This document shows, piece by piece, positions 47,980 to 59,999 of a stretch of DNA of 64,000 nt (position 1 is its first letter; every line of letters starts with the position of its first letter). Position numbers and translations under genes: made by a program. Source of the DNA: Polytrichum commune (lineage: Eukaryota > Streptophyta > Polytrichopsida > Polytrichales > Polytrichaceae); NCBI GenBank assembly GCA_950295325.1, contig OX485809.1:30628001-30692000 (forward strand), given 5' to 3'. Below the pieces are notes generated by a model that worked only from the letters and a program-made list of their open reading frames with translations, was not told where the DNA came from and ran no database searches.

Positions 47980-48125
47980 AATTTTCAATCTGTTTTTTTT
48001 TATATATAAATATGTTCAGTCGTAGATTTGCTAATGCAACACGAGTCTTGTTATGTAAATCTAATCAGTAGAAGTTGGAGAATATGCAAAACGAACCAAA
48101 TAACACCCATCAAGCATGATTTGCT
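47980..48125 (+). repeat. dispersed repeat, copy 1
   Basis: Colinear with 62925-63065: TAATGCAACACGAGT, TA.AT.TAATTGGTAGAAGTTGG-like and AACAACACCCA-like blocks are shared in the same orientation. Class unknown. Confidence 0.45.
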
Positions 48126-49530
48126 CCCAAGTGGTGGATGGGTCCTTGAATATAGCATTACACAAGCTACCCCATGCACCCTTACTAAAAGGGACAAGGT
48201 AGGCCCACTAGGCAACTTGAATTTTGTTACACTTGCCTAGCGGGTCGGTAGATTGGTAGGCGGGTGTGGGACCCTAAGATGCAAACAACCTAGTTTGTAT
48301 GTGTGTATATAGATCTATAGATATATGATTGTTTTTTCACTTTGCAATTATGGTAAGGGAGGACGGGGATCAACTACATCTTGTGACGTTTTGTGAACAA
48401 TACTCAAGTTGTTAAGTGTGTAACTTAAGGCAATCTTATAATAAAAGAAGCACGGTGCCTAGAAACAATGGGCCATGTGGGAGTGTAGATAAAACTAACC
48501 GCGATGTTGAGGAAAAGATGCTCACAAGTGTGAACCGTGCCTAGGAGAGTGAAACTAGACTCGTACTAGGACCGTAATATTATTACTATTATGAAGACAT
48601 AGATATTTGGACCATGAGATAGCACTAGCCGAATGAAGGTCCTGGTTTTTGAAAATCCCATCAGCTTGAAATATGTAGTTAAGGTGGCGATCGAAGCTGG
48701 TTAGGTACTTTACTCTTGGGTGGTTGTAGGCTAGCCACTTCTAGAGACGAGGAGGTGAGGATGGTTTCCTTATTCGCAACTCTTTGTGCCCTAATTCTTG
48801 GGTTCAAAGACGAGACAATGTCTAAGGAGTCGAGGATGTGGTGAATAGTGTCATGTTTTCGTAAGAACAAGAAATTATGATAATTTAATCTATGCTTTAT
48901 ATATGAACTTGGGTTTCAAGTGGTTCTCGGCTAAGCCACTTCGAAGCCATGAATTTATGTATTCATATCACATGGGCCAAAGCATGGTAAAGTGGGAAAA
49001 AAGTTTTATCATGTTAGTTCATAGCTGCAAGTAGCCATATTTCCTAGGTATGTAATTCAAAACAGTAATAATGATTCATATTGAAGTTACTAATAAGGTG
49101 GGTCATGGTTTTTTATGGATATATTTGCAAACTACGTGATTTACATTCAATAGAGTAGACTCTAAATTTTGTAGAATCTACTTTCATAATTGTCAGTTTT
49201 CGGAAAGTGAGGGTGAAGCAAACCTTTAGAAAATGAATTTTGCTTCAAAATTTGTGGCGCATTGACATACAATGTGGTCTTGGCAAATACTTAAACTTTA
49301 CACAAAAATCGTGACAAATTTTGAAATGAAGTAGGTTTTAGCTCAAATCCACCACCCAATTTAGGATCTACCTCATAATACTAATGAGGCACAAATTTTG
49401 TACTATGTTTGGTTAAAACCCATTGGAGGGCTACATGGTTACGAAATGACATTTTGTAAAGAATTGAGCCTACTTCCCTTACTATATATGAAAATTTGTA
49501 TCATAGTGGAAGGGCATATCATTTTCCTTG
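48126..49530. other. non-coding stretch
   Basis: Nothing recognisable. Confidence 0.4.
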
Positions 49531-49549
49531 TTCACTTTACCATGATTTG

Positions 49550-50935
49550 GCCCACATGCATCCTTTGAAGGTTGTGGGTAGTATCATCCTCCAAGCTTGT
49601 GAACCAAGTTGTAGGGGATGCATCGGAAGAAGGTGCCATTGTTCTACAATAGGATGGAAAAACTTGTGTAATTAATTTCATGGTTCCATAATGATGCCTT
49701 GATATTCCACGACGTTGCAATAGATCTAGTCGAAAGTAATCCATCATGTTAATTACATGCATCCTTTTTTGGCAAGCATCATTTTCCATAGTTGGTGCAT
49801 TCATAGCCACCGTATGATTCGCTTGCTTGTTGTATTTTTGTTGTTGATGAGAGGATTCCAAAAGTTGAGTAGATGATGCATTAGAAAAAGGTGTCATGGT
49901 TCAACAATTGATCGAGTTGGTTCATGTATAATAAATTGTACGGTTTCATGATTCTACCCCAACATTTCAGATGGTGGCAACAAATTCATTGAGAAAGAAC
50001 CCATCTACATCACATGCATCCTTAATTTACATGTACCATCCTCCAAAGCTGGTGAATTTATAACCACCACATCCGAACACCCATAGTTTTTATTTTTGTT
50101 GATGAGAGGATTCAAAAAGTTCAGTTGTAAAGGATGCACTAAATGTAGGTATCATTGTTTGACAACAAACTAAAAACCTTGTGCAATATAACTCCCTTAT
50201 TTGAATACCATACTCCATTCCAAATGGTTGCAGCAAATCCACTTGGAAGGAGTCATTGTTACATGCATCCTCTTTATGGTGGGTATCATCCTCCAAATTT
50301 GGGTGATCACATCCAAACCTTCACGATTTTTGGTTGATGAAAGAAATCAAAGAGTTCCAGGTGTTTGACAATTCAATGAAAACCTTTTATTGCTTCATAT
50401 GTAATAGATTAATGGATCCACCATGTTACACCAAGTGGTTGCCAATCCATTCGGAAGCAAGAATCCCTCCTTCCTTGTCCTCCATAGCTAGTGACTTCAC
50501 AACCACCACATTGAGATCTCCATGCTTTTGTTGATGACAAAACTCAAAGAGTTGAGTTGTAGATGATGCACTTGAAGAAGGTGCAAATGTTTGACAATTG
50601 AATGAAAAACTCGTGTGACTAATAAACTACATCATTCAATGATACTACTCCATTCTAAAACCACTCGGAAGCATGAATCCCTCCCTCATCATATGCATCC
50701 TTTGTTGGCAGGTATAATCCTTCAAAACAGACGAACTCACAACCACCGCATCTAGACCCCCACGCTTTTGTTTTTGTCGATAACAAAATTCAAGAAGTTG
50801 AGTTGTAAAGGATGCATATGAAGGAGGTGCCATTATTTGACAATCGAAAAACCTTTCGTGCTTAATAGACCACATGATTTGATGATTCTACCCCCAATTC
50901 AAAATCAATCGGAAGTAGAAATCCCATCCAACCTG
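49550..50935 (-). repeat. tandem array of copies of the lectin gene's 3' end
   Basis: Six diverged units of about 200-267 bp precede the stop codon of the neighbouring EUL-type gene. The anchor ACATGCATCC..(TTTTTTGGCAGGCATCATCCTCCATAG) recurs at 49554, 49755, 50022, 50261, about 50470 (degenerate) and 50691. It is the same sequence that encodes the lectin's last residues (QLWRMMPAKKGCM) at 50936-50980. Other shared blocks are GTTGATGA.A.GA.TCAAA.AGTT, GATGCA..TGAAGAAGGTGC and TTTGACAAT. The units carry stops and shifts, so none is coding. The array lies in the gene's 3' region. Confidence 0.7.
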
Positions 50936-51502
50936 TCACATGCATCCTTTTTTGGCAGGCATCATCCTCCATAGTTGGTTTACAGCCACATCCGGCACAC
51001 CATCCTTACCCGTTTTGTTAGGTAAGACAGACAATAGCGTATTTTCTTTGATGTGACCCTCCCCCTCGGGGCAAGGCTCCAATCTGTCACATTTCATGCA
51101 CCGCAATGCATGCATCACAATAGAGTCATCTTTGGGGTCATTGTAAATGGTGTGGTACCCGCCAGCCTTGGGCCCTGACATGTACCAAATAATAGACGTA
51201 TCAAGCTTGATAGGATTATAAGGAGCCAACAACATTTGAGTGCCCGCCACGGGCGGTGTCTTCAATGCTTGTTTCGTCTCTTTGTGCACCAATGAAAATC
51301 CTCCTACCAAATCAAAATAGTAGGCCATCTTGTCATCCTTCACCCAAATTGTGCTATCATCCTCTGGATCTTCCGAAACGATGCAGGGCCCTGATCCCAC
51401 AAACTCGCGCACCGCAATGTGATAGTTAGGGTTTGCCTTGCAGTAAAGCCTGACCATCTCCGTGCCTGAGCAAGCGTTACGACAATCCTTGCAAATAGGC
51501 AT
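50936..51502 (-). CDS. Euonymus-type (EUL) lectin-domain protein
   Basis: Single-exon frame of 188 residues, TGA stop at 50936-50938. The EUL signature is clear: VRLYCKANPNYHIAVR (17-32), the DPEDDSTIWVKDD segment (45-57), SLVHKETKQALK (70-81), LLAPYNP (91-97) and DTSIIWYMSG (101-110), ending QLWRMMP. EUL proteins are nucleocytoplasmic plant lectins with a ricin-B-like beta-trefoil fold, often stress-induced. Members usually have one domain behind a short N-terminus, as here. Odd features: Cys4/Cys7/Cys11 at the N-terminus and Cys135/Cys138/Cys144 near the C-terminus form CXXC pairs that I do not associate with the family. A CT-rich leader containing a GA/CT microsatellite (51559-51580) lies upstream. 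Sugar specificity cannot be read from the sequence. Confidence 0.8.
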   Translation of the reverse strand: MPICKDCRNACSGTEMVRLYCKANPNYHIAVREFVGSGPCIVSEDPEDDSTIWVKDDKMAYYFDLVGGFSLVHKETKQALKTPPVAGTQMLLAPYNPIKLDTSIIWYMSGPKAGGYHTIYNDPKDDSIVMHALRCMKCDRLEPCPEGEGHIKENTLLSVLPNKTGKDGVPDVAVNQLWRMMPAKKGCM

Positions 51503-51558
51503 AGTGGTTAAAGGTTTAGCTGCTCTCTTTGTATGCTACAAATTAATATTCATTGATA

Positions 51559-51580
51559 AGAGAGAGAGAGAGAGAGAGAG
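51559..51580. repeat. GA/CT microsatellite in the lectin gene leader
   Basis: About 11 GA repeats on the plus strand, 57-78 bp upstream of the lectin ATG. CT-rich leaders are common in plant genes. Confidence 0.7.
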
Positions 51581-51659
51581 GTCTTCTTCAACTCGTAAAT
51601 TTGATATTACAATGATGCTTACACTATGTGTTATGAGGGATTTTGGAGAACGTGGTCAT

Positions 51660-54440
51660 TGATGGTAGACTTAATTACCCTCATCTTCATTCTCCTCTCT
51701 TGCATGGAATAAAAAACGATGAACTATGAGGAGCAACCTCTCACAAGCCCTTTGAAAGATCACCATAGGAGTAACCGGAGCCAAATTCATGCCAAAGTTG
51801 CTTTGAGTTACACTATTGTAATAAATGTAAGATCTCCCTATCACCTTGGAAATGGAGAGTAAATTTCTTGTGATGGGGATCAAACTATTGACAAGTTGTA
51901 AGTCTTTTAGTAGTGAGCATTCTTATAAGCAAGCATGATCTCCATGTCCATTGTGAATAAAAATAACTTGCAAGCTCAAGTTCACTATTGCCAAAATAAA
52001 TCGAGGAAAACACATCGCTCAACAATTCCAAACTTATATTCACAGATTATCAACTATAAATGAAGATATGGCAATTTCTTCATGATTTCACAACAAATTG
52101 AACCTAAAATGAAGGGTGAATCCTCCTTGCGGAGTTGTTGTTGCATGATGGTCAAGGGTTACCACCAATACTACTTGAGTGAGGAGTGGGGAAGAGATGC
52201 ATCACTTCAAAATCGAGTAGACACTTTCTTAATTATCTCATAAATCACAACCACATGTACCCTTTCGACTGTGAAAAGGCAATTAGCAACTCCATTTATT
52301 TATTTCTTGAAATCCACTAACCTCATTGCAATTCATCAACACCTGGAATCATTAAGGAGCACATCAACACTCCAATTTCAATCTTGAAGTGAGGATTCCA
52401 TATGAAGTATACTCTTCAAATCCATTGCATTTCAAGAGCCCGTGCATGAAGCGGTTTTGTTAGATGTTACCTTAATCACTCACTTACCATACCTTCCTAC
52501 ATACTGTCAACCTTGCCGGAAATCATCAATAGAGAATTCTACACAAGCTAATGCATCAACATAGGAAATATAATATCAAACAAGTTCTAGGCACAATATT
52601 CATGACAAGCCACCACTTGATCGGACTTTGTCTGAGACTAGTAGAAATATAAGTTCAATATCTAGTCTTCATGTGGTTACCTTGTTATAAGTTGCAATGT
52701 AGTATGTTACAAGTAGAATAACTTTATAGGGATATCAAGAATCATATAATAATGAAAGTCTGACACATGTATCACAACATACATAACACCACAAGTACTT
52801 CCATAGAAATTGGAAATTAAAACTTCCAAAGCAACTCACCCCTCATGTGGGTGTATAACATAACCCAATGTTAATAAATGGAGAAATGAGAAGAACAATT
52901 CTCCTCCAAAGCATCAAACCAATGTTGGTATATTGTAGTTGTTATGGATGTTGTGAGAACTTGAATATTTGCGATCAATGTTGTAGAAGTTGATAACATA
53001 CATGTTGTTTGGCTCAACAAGATTATAATCTACTTTGAGTAACAAGTAGTGTTTGATACAACACGATTTGTGTTTTATGACTTTGCACAACTAGACATTT
53101 TGTTGCCATGTCGGCTTAGATAGGGCAATCAATTCTGTTTTTATTTTTATTTTTATGCATATCAATTTGTGACACTTGTTGCTTGTATTACTAGTTGATT
53201 ATTTTATTATAAATGAAGAATTATAGTGATTAGTTTATTATTCCCATATATTCTCCTCATGATTGTGTACTGGAAGTATGTGCGATGAACATAAAGACTC
53301 TACATAGATATATTGGATAACAAAAAAGGTTTCTAAATTGTTCATTGGTCAATTTTTGTTTGCTTCCATGTCATATGCTTGTCTCTTGAAATATTGGGAT
53401 TGCCTAGCAATGCCATAGACCAAGACTCCAAAGTCGGTCATTGACTTTGAAATAGTCATGTCCTTGAATTTGCACATATTGGACTCATGGGCTTGTAAAT
53501 TTACCCACAATTTCTAAGTAACTTGCATTGTGTTCCTTGTAGACTTTCTTCATTGCTAAGGAAAACCCAATACTTTGCATATGAACAACAACATGGTGTA
53601 GAGAGTATGCAACCAATATCTAATTGTTATTGATGTAATATATTCAACTACATATAAGCAATTGATACAATCCAACCTCCAATACAACCATAGTATTGTA
53701 TTGCAATAAAAAAATGAGTCACATGTGTCTACAATTATGAGCTTACTATTGTGTATTGTAGAACTTTCCTAGACCAAATATCTAATAGTATTCTATTTAG
53801 CATGGATATCAAAGATATCATACTCAACTAAAATGTTTGGTCTAGTGAAGGACTAAACTGGACACAATGACAAAATAACAACGCTCTTAAACTAATATAT
53901 ATACAAAATGGACATGGATTTGCGGAATTCATAAGTACAACGAGGAGGAAGGCTTAACCAATCTAGAGGTAGTCACTATCATCATACAAGTTGAGCTTAG
54001 ACTTCAAATACAAGGTATTATTGCCCTTAGTTCCATATCTTTGAAGAGTCACCAAAGAGGCACAAATATCTAGAAGTGGTTTATGGGATGTAGTCAAGTA
54101 GATAGTAACGAGAAACACTTTCACAACAAGTTGGAATGCAAATTCTACAGCAAGATAGCTTAAACTTGGCCAATACTATATCCTTACACCACCCAATTCA
54201 TCTTACAATTGCCAACAATAAATCCCAACCAAACCTTCAAGTCACTTGCTTAGAGAGTAATATAATGGTAGACTAGGAGCATGCAGACCACCACCTTAAT
54301 ACCATCATAGTCGTCACTAGACTACTATAGATCTCCAGATTCTGATATAAGAATGTGCTACTAAATGTCTAAGAGCATATCATTATAGCAAAATCTACAC
54401 CCTAGGTAACTATAATTTATGCCATGTTGTGTTGCACATT
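51660..54440. other. non-coding AT-rich stretch
   Basis: No gene, RNA or element ends recognised in nearly 2.8 kb. Confidence 0.45.
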
Positions 54441-54462
54441 GGGAAGAATAAATTGAATGTGT

Positions 54463-55777
54463 TTACCACCCCCACGAGCCAGGGCCGCCTTTGAAAGGGC
54501 CCACAACCTTGGAGGTGACCCAACCACCATAGAAACCACCGGGTTGGGGAGTGGCCTTCTCATCGCCCACATAGCAAGCGTCCATGGGGCTAGCGTAGAA
54601 TGCAATGTAGGATTTGATGGGTTGGAATTGCGTGGTTGGTTCCTCGTAACTCCACCCCACTTTCTTGGCACTACGGCCATCGACGCTGACTGTCCAGTAG
54701 GTAGCATTCCCTTTCCACTCACAGAAGGAGCTGCCTGGTGCTCTCTTCACATACTCCATGTTGATGTCTTGCTGCGGAATGTAGTACACTGTTGGCATGG
54801 TGGCAATCCAAAGTGTCACCAACAACATTCAAGAAACAAAATCCACAAAAACATTTTGTAGAAGGTTTGTACAAACTTCACCAATTGTGTATAGGACAGT
54901 GCAATCCACATAATATATTTTACAGGATTCCACAATCTTGTTTAATCTCCAAACACCAACATTCATAACACAATCCGCAAAATATTGGAAGGATTGCACA
55001 ATCTTGTTCAACCTCTAACACTTACACTATTCAAGACATACTCCACAAAGTATCTCAAGTATTCAACCTCTAAACACCAACAATTATAACAAAATCCACA
55101 AAGTATTTAACGGTTTGTACAATCTTGATCAACCTCTAAACACTAGCCGTATCCAAGACGAGATACGCAACATATTTGAAGGTTTGCACAATCTTGTCCA
55201 ACCTTCATAGATTGCCTATATTTAGGAAGACATGTACTAAGTATTTGACAATTTGCACCATCGTATTCAACCTCTAAACACCAACATTCAAGACAAAATC
55301 CACAAAGCATTTGAAGGTTTGTACGACAATATCCTTCAAGGTTTGCACAATCTTGTTCAACCTTTAAAAACCGACATCCAAGACAAAAACATCAAGAACA
55401 TCACCTTTAGCATGTACTCGACTTCACAAAATGAACACTTCGGATAAATTAATTTCATTCTTAAACCCATATAGATTCTCCATGAAGATACCATCATTTG
55501 CACTACAAAAAAATAAAAGGAAAAACAACATGTATGGCATTTTGAAAACCCAATTGAATGTGAAACATTTTATAGAGAGATGATCAGAGGGTTAACCTGG
55601 AGGGTGGCTGGTCTCCAAGACACGGAAGGCTCTCATAGTGTCTACCAAAGTCTTGCCATTAAATTCTATTCGAATTTTGTCCGCCACGGGCTCCAGTATC
55701 GGTGGACGAGGGTAATCCCAAACCGATTCTTGGCCAGGCCCCGGTTTCTCCCTCTCAAACCTCCCGCTTCCTCCCAT
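54463..55777 (-). CDS. DUF427 (plant-type) protein, two exons
   Basis: Exon 1 is 55597-55777 and exon 2 is 54463-54788, joined by a GT-AG intron (donor GTTAAC, acceptor CAACAG). The junction completes the conserved stretch RVLETSHPP followed by VYYIPQQD. The product is 168 residues, the usual length for plant members, ending KGGPGSWGW and TAA. Conserved features: ESVWDYPRPP near the start, RIEFNGKTLVDT, FCEWKGNATYW, IAFYASPMDACYV and TPQPGGFYGGW. DUF427 proteins are small all-beta proteins found in plants, fungi and bacteria; their biochemical role is not established, so I give none. The splice assignment is strong because it restores the family sequence exactly. The intron contains a minisatellite. 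Confidence 0.9.
54828..55400 (-). repeat. minisatellite (~66-75-bp units, about 8 copies) filling the DUF427 intron
   Basis: The phrase CACAATCTTGTTCAACCTCTAAACACCAAC..CAAGACAAAATCCACAAAGTATTTGAAGGTTTG recurs with substitutions at roughly 54.94, 55.00, 55.07, 55.13, 55.20, 55.27 and 55.35 kb. It occupies most of the 808-bp intron without reaching the splice sites. Confidence 0.7.
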
Positions 55778-58506
55778 CTCTCACCTCTTAAAATTCACCA
55801 AAATCTTGCACAAATTGTTTTGAACCAAATCAACGAACAATACTACACCAATACGGGCCAAAATTGCAACCCTTGGCACCCCTTTGGCACCAATCACATT
55901 GGCAGCTCAAAACCCCACAGAACCCACCACCCAAAATTTTGGTGACGAAGAAATTCACCACCACAAACTACAATCACAAATTGATCAAGAAGTACTCAAC
56001 AAAAAATCATGGAGCCTCACAAAACCCGCAACTATGAGAGGGACGGCGATTGCATTTGAGTTGTAGCTACGACAACAAGAATCGTTGTATGACCCATAAA
56101 ACTATCAAACAACCAATGAAAACCCACAAGTGCATGGAGACACACCGGCTGACATTTGCAGAACCCACAAAAAGAAATTGACTCTAAACTACGAAGATTG
56201 GAGAGCATGAGCACAATGTGGGGGCAAGGTGGGATCTTGCATGCGAAAATTGGAGCTCTTCGCTTCAAGTTGTCATTCTATATTATGGGTGTGTTGGCCT
56301 TCTTATTTCTTTGGGGAAGAAGGAAGGGGCTTGGCTTTTTGTTTCTTGGGATTTGAGGCATCTTGTTGAAGGAGTTAAACCCCTCCTCCCTATGAGGGGG
56401 AGTAGAGTTGCCAAGTGGCCATTACTTCCAATTGGCCAATGTTCAATGCTCCATGACCATGCACAATCACCATAGGCCACTAGCAATCTACTTCAAGGAC
56501 CGCTTCACTCTTGATGCTAGGGCCATACTACGAGATCAAGAAATCGTGCGCCCAAATCTCTAAATAATTTGTCCTTTGTGGTGATGTAATTGGTCCCATG
56601 GACGCACTTAGGCCATGATGTAAGCATACTAACCTTATCATCCCCATTTTCACACTAGAAGTCAAGTCCAAGAGATCTTGTGGTAACGTCCCGTATCGAG
56701 GGCATGTGTATGAGCCACAACAATGGAATCTTTTGCTCCAAAAGTATCGATACACTTGGAGAATGTACTAGTCTCTAACTGTTATGTTAGGGTGTTTGAC
56801 ACCTCTTTTGCGCTCTTTCTAGACTCGATCATCTCAAAAGATATATAATAGGCTAGTGTTCGAATCTGTAGATAGTTCCACCTCTTGCCTTTGAGTGGAG
56901 AGAAATCATGAGATATGAATCGGATCTTACGGAAGTTGTATGATATTTCTTTTAGAATTAGATTTGAATATGTTATATTCTTCAATAATGAGCACATAAA
57001 ATACGGATACTAGACCCCATAACATCATCAAAATGACAAAATCCCAATATAGTTGTTGCCTATGTTAAGCCGCCGATTTCCTACCAACTTGAGCTTCAAC
57101 CCCATTTCCACATGTACAATTCAAATATGTGCAAGATCCAAAGTGTCCACAAAAAACGACCCGTGCACAATAGCACCATATTGTTGTTAAAGCCTCTTTG
57201 TGGGTGTACAACCAAAACACTCATTGATATGCAACCTTGAGCTTAGTACTATATATGGAGGCCAAATCCGTGGGAGCCAATCCGGAGGTGGCTCTTGTTG
57301 CGGAGTACATCCAAAGGTACTACTCAAACAACCAAGAAATGTGGGCACGTTGTAAGTTCTTAAGTGGAGAGAGTTGTTATGTGCATAATTAGCAAGAATT
57401 CTCAACTGACAAGTAATCACAACATATTTGGACACACGTGTTTTTTGCCCGACACAGTTTCGGACCTTCAAAGATGCCCAGCATGCAAGCTCAAACATAA
57501 ATGGCAATTCAAGTATATGTTGTTCTATTATTATTGTCTCATGATTTTAAGTTATAATTCCAAAATTCAACACGTGCTTTTAAAAAAAACACATTCCATT
57601 TCATCATAATCATATGAAGTAAGATATTTTGCTACATGAATGCACACGAGTCCTAATCACACTCTACATGTTACCTACACGGGGAAGGGATTTGAATTGG
57701 TGCACTCCCCTAGACATGGACTCCACCCAACACGAAAGGACTATTGGCCCCCAATCTCTTTCATTTTCTCCACTTTTATGTACCATTTTGCATGTATTTG
57801 TACCTAATGCTTAGGTCTATAACAATGGAGGCAAAGTCAAGTGGGAGTCAAGTCAACTTTTTCAATGAGTGCACGCAAGTGACCATGGTTTCGTCATGTG
57901 TTCGCCATGGCATAAAAATAGATAGTACACATTATACAATTTTCACACATGCAAGTTTAAGTTTGGATGAACATCACATGTTCATCACTAACATCTATGA
58001 CATTGAGATTATGTAAGATCTCATCCAATGTGGTAATGACATGTGATTAAAAAACAAATCAGTTGATTCAATCATTACTATGGTGTCACAATGCTTGACA
58101 ACATGTTTTTCCAAAGAAAGGCGTACATCGTTGACCAATGGTAATAATACATGAACAACATTGAACTAAAATTGCAACGAATGTTTCATTTAATCACTTG
58201 GAAATACCTACTCTGATTTTTTTTGGGTTCCAATCATAATTAGCGGAGTCATCTAAGAACATTTGTTTCCATCTAGCCGTTATTACTTTCAGCTAATAAC
58301 AAATATTTATATGGTGTATATATTGCTCATCCTCGTTGTTTCCCACTTGATCTAACAAACAAGTCTACTATGCTATCTTGCCAATTGGGTTGCGTACAAT
58401 GTCACATCAATGGACAAAAGTGGCTTTGATTTATTGTAGATTGATGTATTCTCACTCTTTCTTCCCATCCACAATAGCCCGGTGGGAGGGAGACATAATA
58501 TACATG
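55778..58506. other. upstream flank and non-coding stretch
   Basis: No further gene recognised. The 5' flank of the DUF427 gene lies directly to the right of 55777; no clear TATA box was fixed. Confidence 0.4.
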
Positions 58507-58518
58507 TAGTTATCATGT

Positions 58519-58621
58519 AGTTTTACATCTAACGCCACTGCCGTAAGGCATGGCCTAGGATGTTCTACGAACAAACACTTTATTCACTCCGGCCTCCTCC
58601 GGAGACCAAAGTTCTTCTTCT
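58519..58621 (+). mobile_element. short (TTC)-tailed retroposon, copy 2
   Basis: 103 bp, flanked by perfect 12-bp duplications TAGTTATCATGT at 58507-58518 and 58622-58633. It ends GTTCTTCTTCTT and is homologous to 346-465. The perfect duplication suggests a younger insertion than copy 1. Confidence 0.75.
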
Positions 58622-59438
58622 TAGTTATCATGTCATCAAAACATGGAAATAGCCTTAATGTTGAAGAGAACCTCAATCATACCTCAACTTATGTCCATGC
58701 CCATTCATTTGTAGTTGTCATCATCCCAACTTTATTAGGCTACAAAATATTAATTGCATTATAACAAAATTTGATGCAATGAAGATGATTTTTAAATTTT
58801 TTACATTGTTTTTTTAAAGGGGTGAAGTGGAGTTCACTTGACATCCGTTGCATGTTACAAAGTTTAACCAACCGAGCGGTGTAGCCACTAAGGTTTCCTC
58901 CCATCCCAAAATATAAGCTCGTGGTTTATTCAAAGTTAGACGGTGGGTGGTGGAGACACTACATATAAATAGTTAGTCGGAGATTGCCAAGTGGCCCTTT
59001 CCCCTTTCCCCTAACCCCGCCTTCACTTGCCCACTCCATTGTACAACTCTCTCGAAAGTATCTCAACCTCGTTCGTAACTTGAACAAGTTATGGGATGGT
59101 TGTCATCGTGCACGGTTTCCTAGAATGCACTAAAGTGAATCCCATGTTAGCGTGCAAGTGAGAACCAAATTTTAGTTGTTCCCCTTGCTTACGATCCACC
59201 TAGTTATAATGGGTGTTACCAAGTTCACCAATATAATTTTGTGAACATACCTCTTTCAAGTCATTTTCATCTCCATTTCAATACACTGTTATACTATTCG
59301 GAGCTGTGCATTGCTATAACAATTTAATAAAAATTGCAATATTCTACCAAGCAAAGTCGCTTATGTTCTATAATGTCCGAACAACCTAGTGGATTTTCAT
59401 TAGTAAATATTGAACTCTTGAGAAATTTGTTTAGGTGA

Positions 59439-59563
<125 letters not shown>

Positions 59564-59978
59564 TCTTCTTCCATGTAAAAGCTTGTAAATAATAAAACGA
59601 GGTTAGTACCATGGCAATTTTTTTCCTGACCCCTCCCCCAAAGACATGATGGTGGGAATTGTTGTATATGAGCATACCTCTTATCCATCCAATATATAAA
59701 TACTTGAGCCCTTATAGGTTTGTGTTCAATTCAACTCAAATGACATGCACCATACTATTTATGGATTCTAAAACTTTATTCCAATGTCAAATCAACTCAA
59801 ACAACTAAACTCCAAACTTTATGAAAATTTTGGGTTTTTATGTTGGGTGAATGAGAAATGTGCTCGTATATGATATTTCCCTCTCTCCCCAAAGACATCA
59901 TTCATTCTCGCCTCCTAGTCTAGTTTGGACTCCCTTGTTTATGGTTGCAATTTAGATGGGACCATGTCATGTAGGAGA

Positions 59979-59998
59979 CCCCCCCCCCCCCCCCCCCC
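59979..59998. repeat. 20-base C homopolymer
   Basis: Uninterrupted C run; such runs are also hot spots for sequencing error. Confidence 0.9.
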
Positions 59999-59999
59999 G

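Noticed and set aside
49550-50935. Regularly spaced repeats resembling a CRISPR array
   Set aside because: Units are 200-267 bp, diverged, and derived from the lectin gene tail; the genome is eukaryotic.
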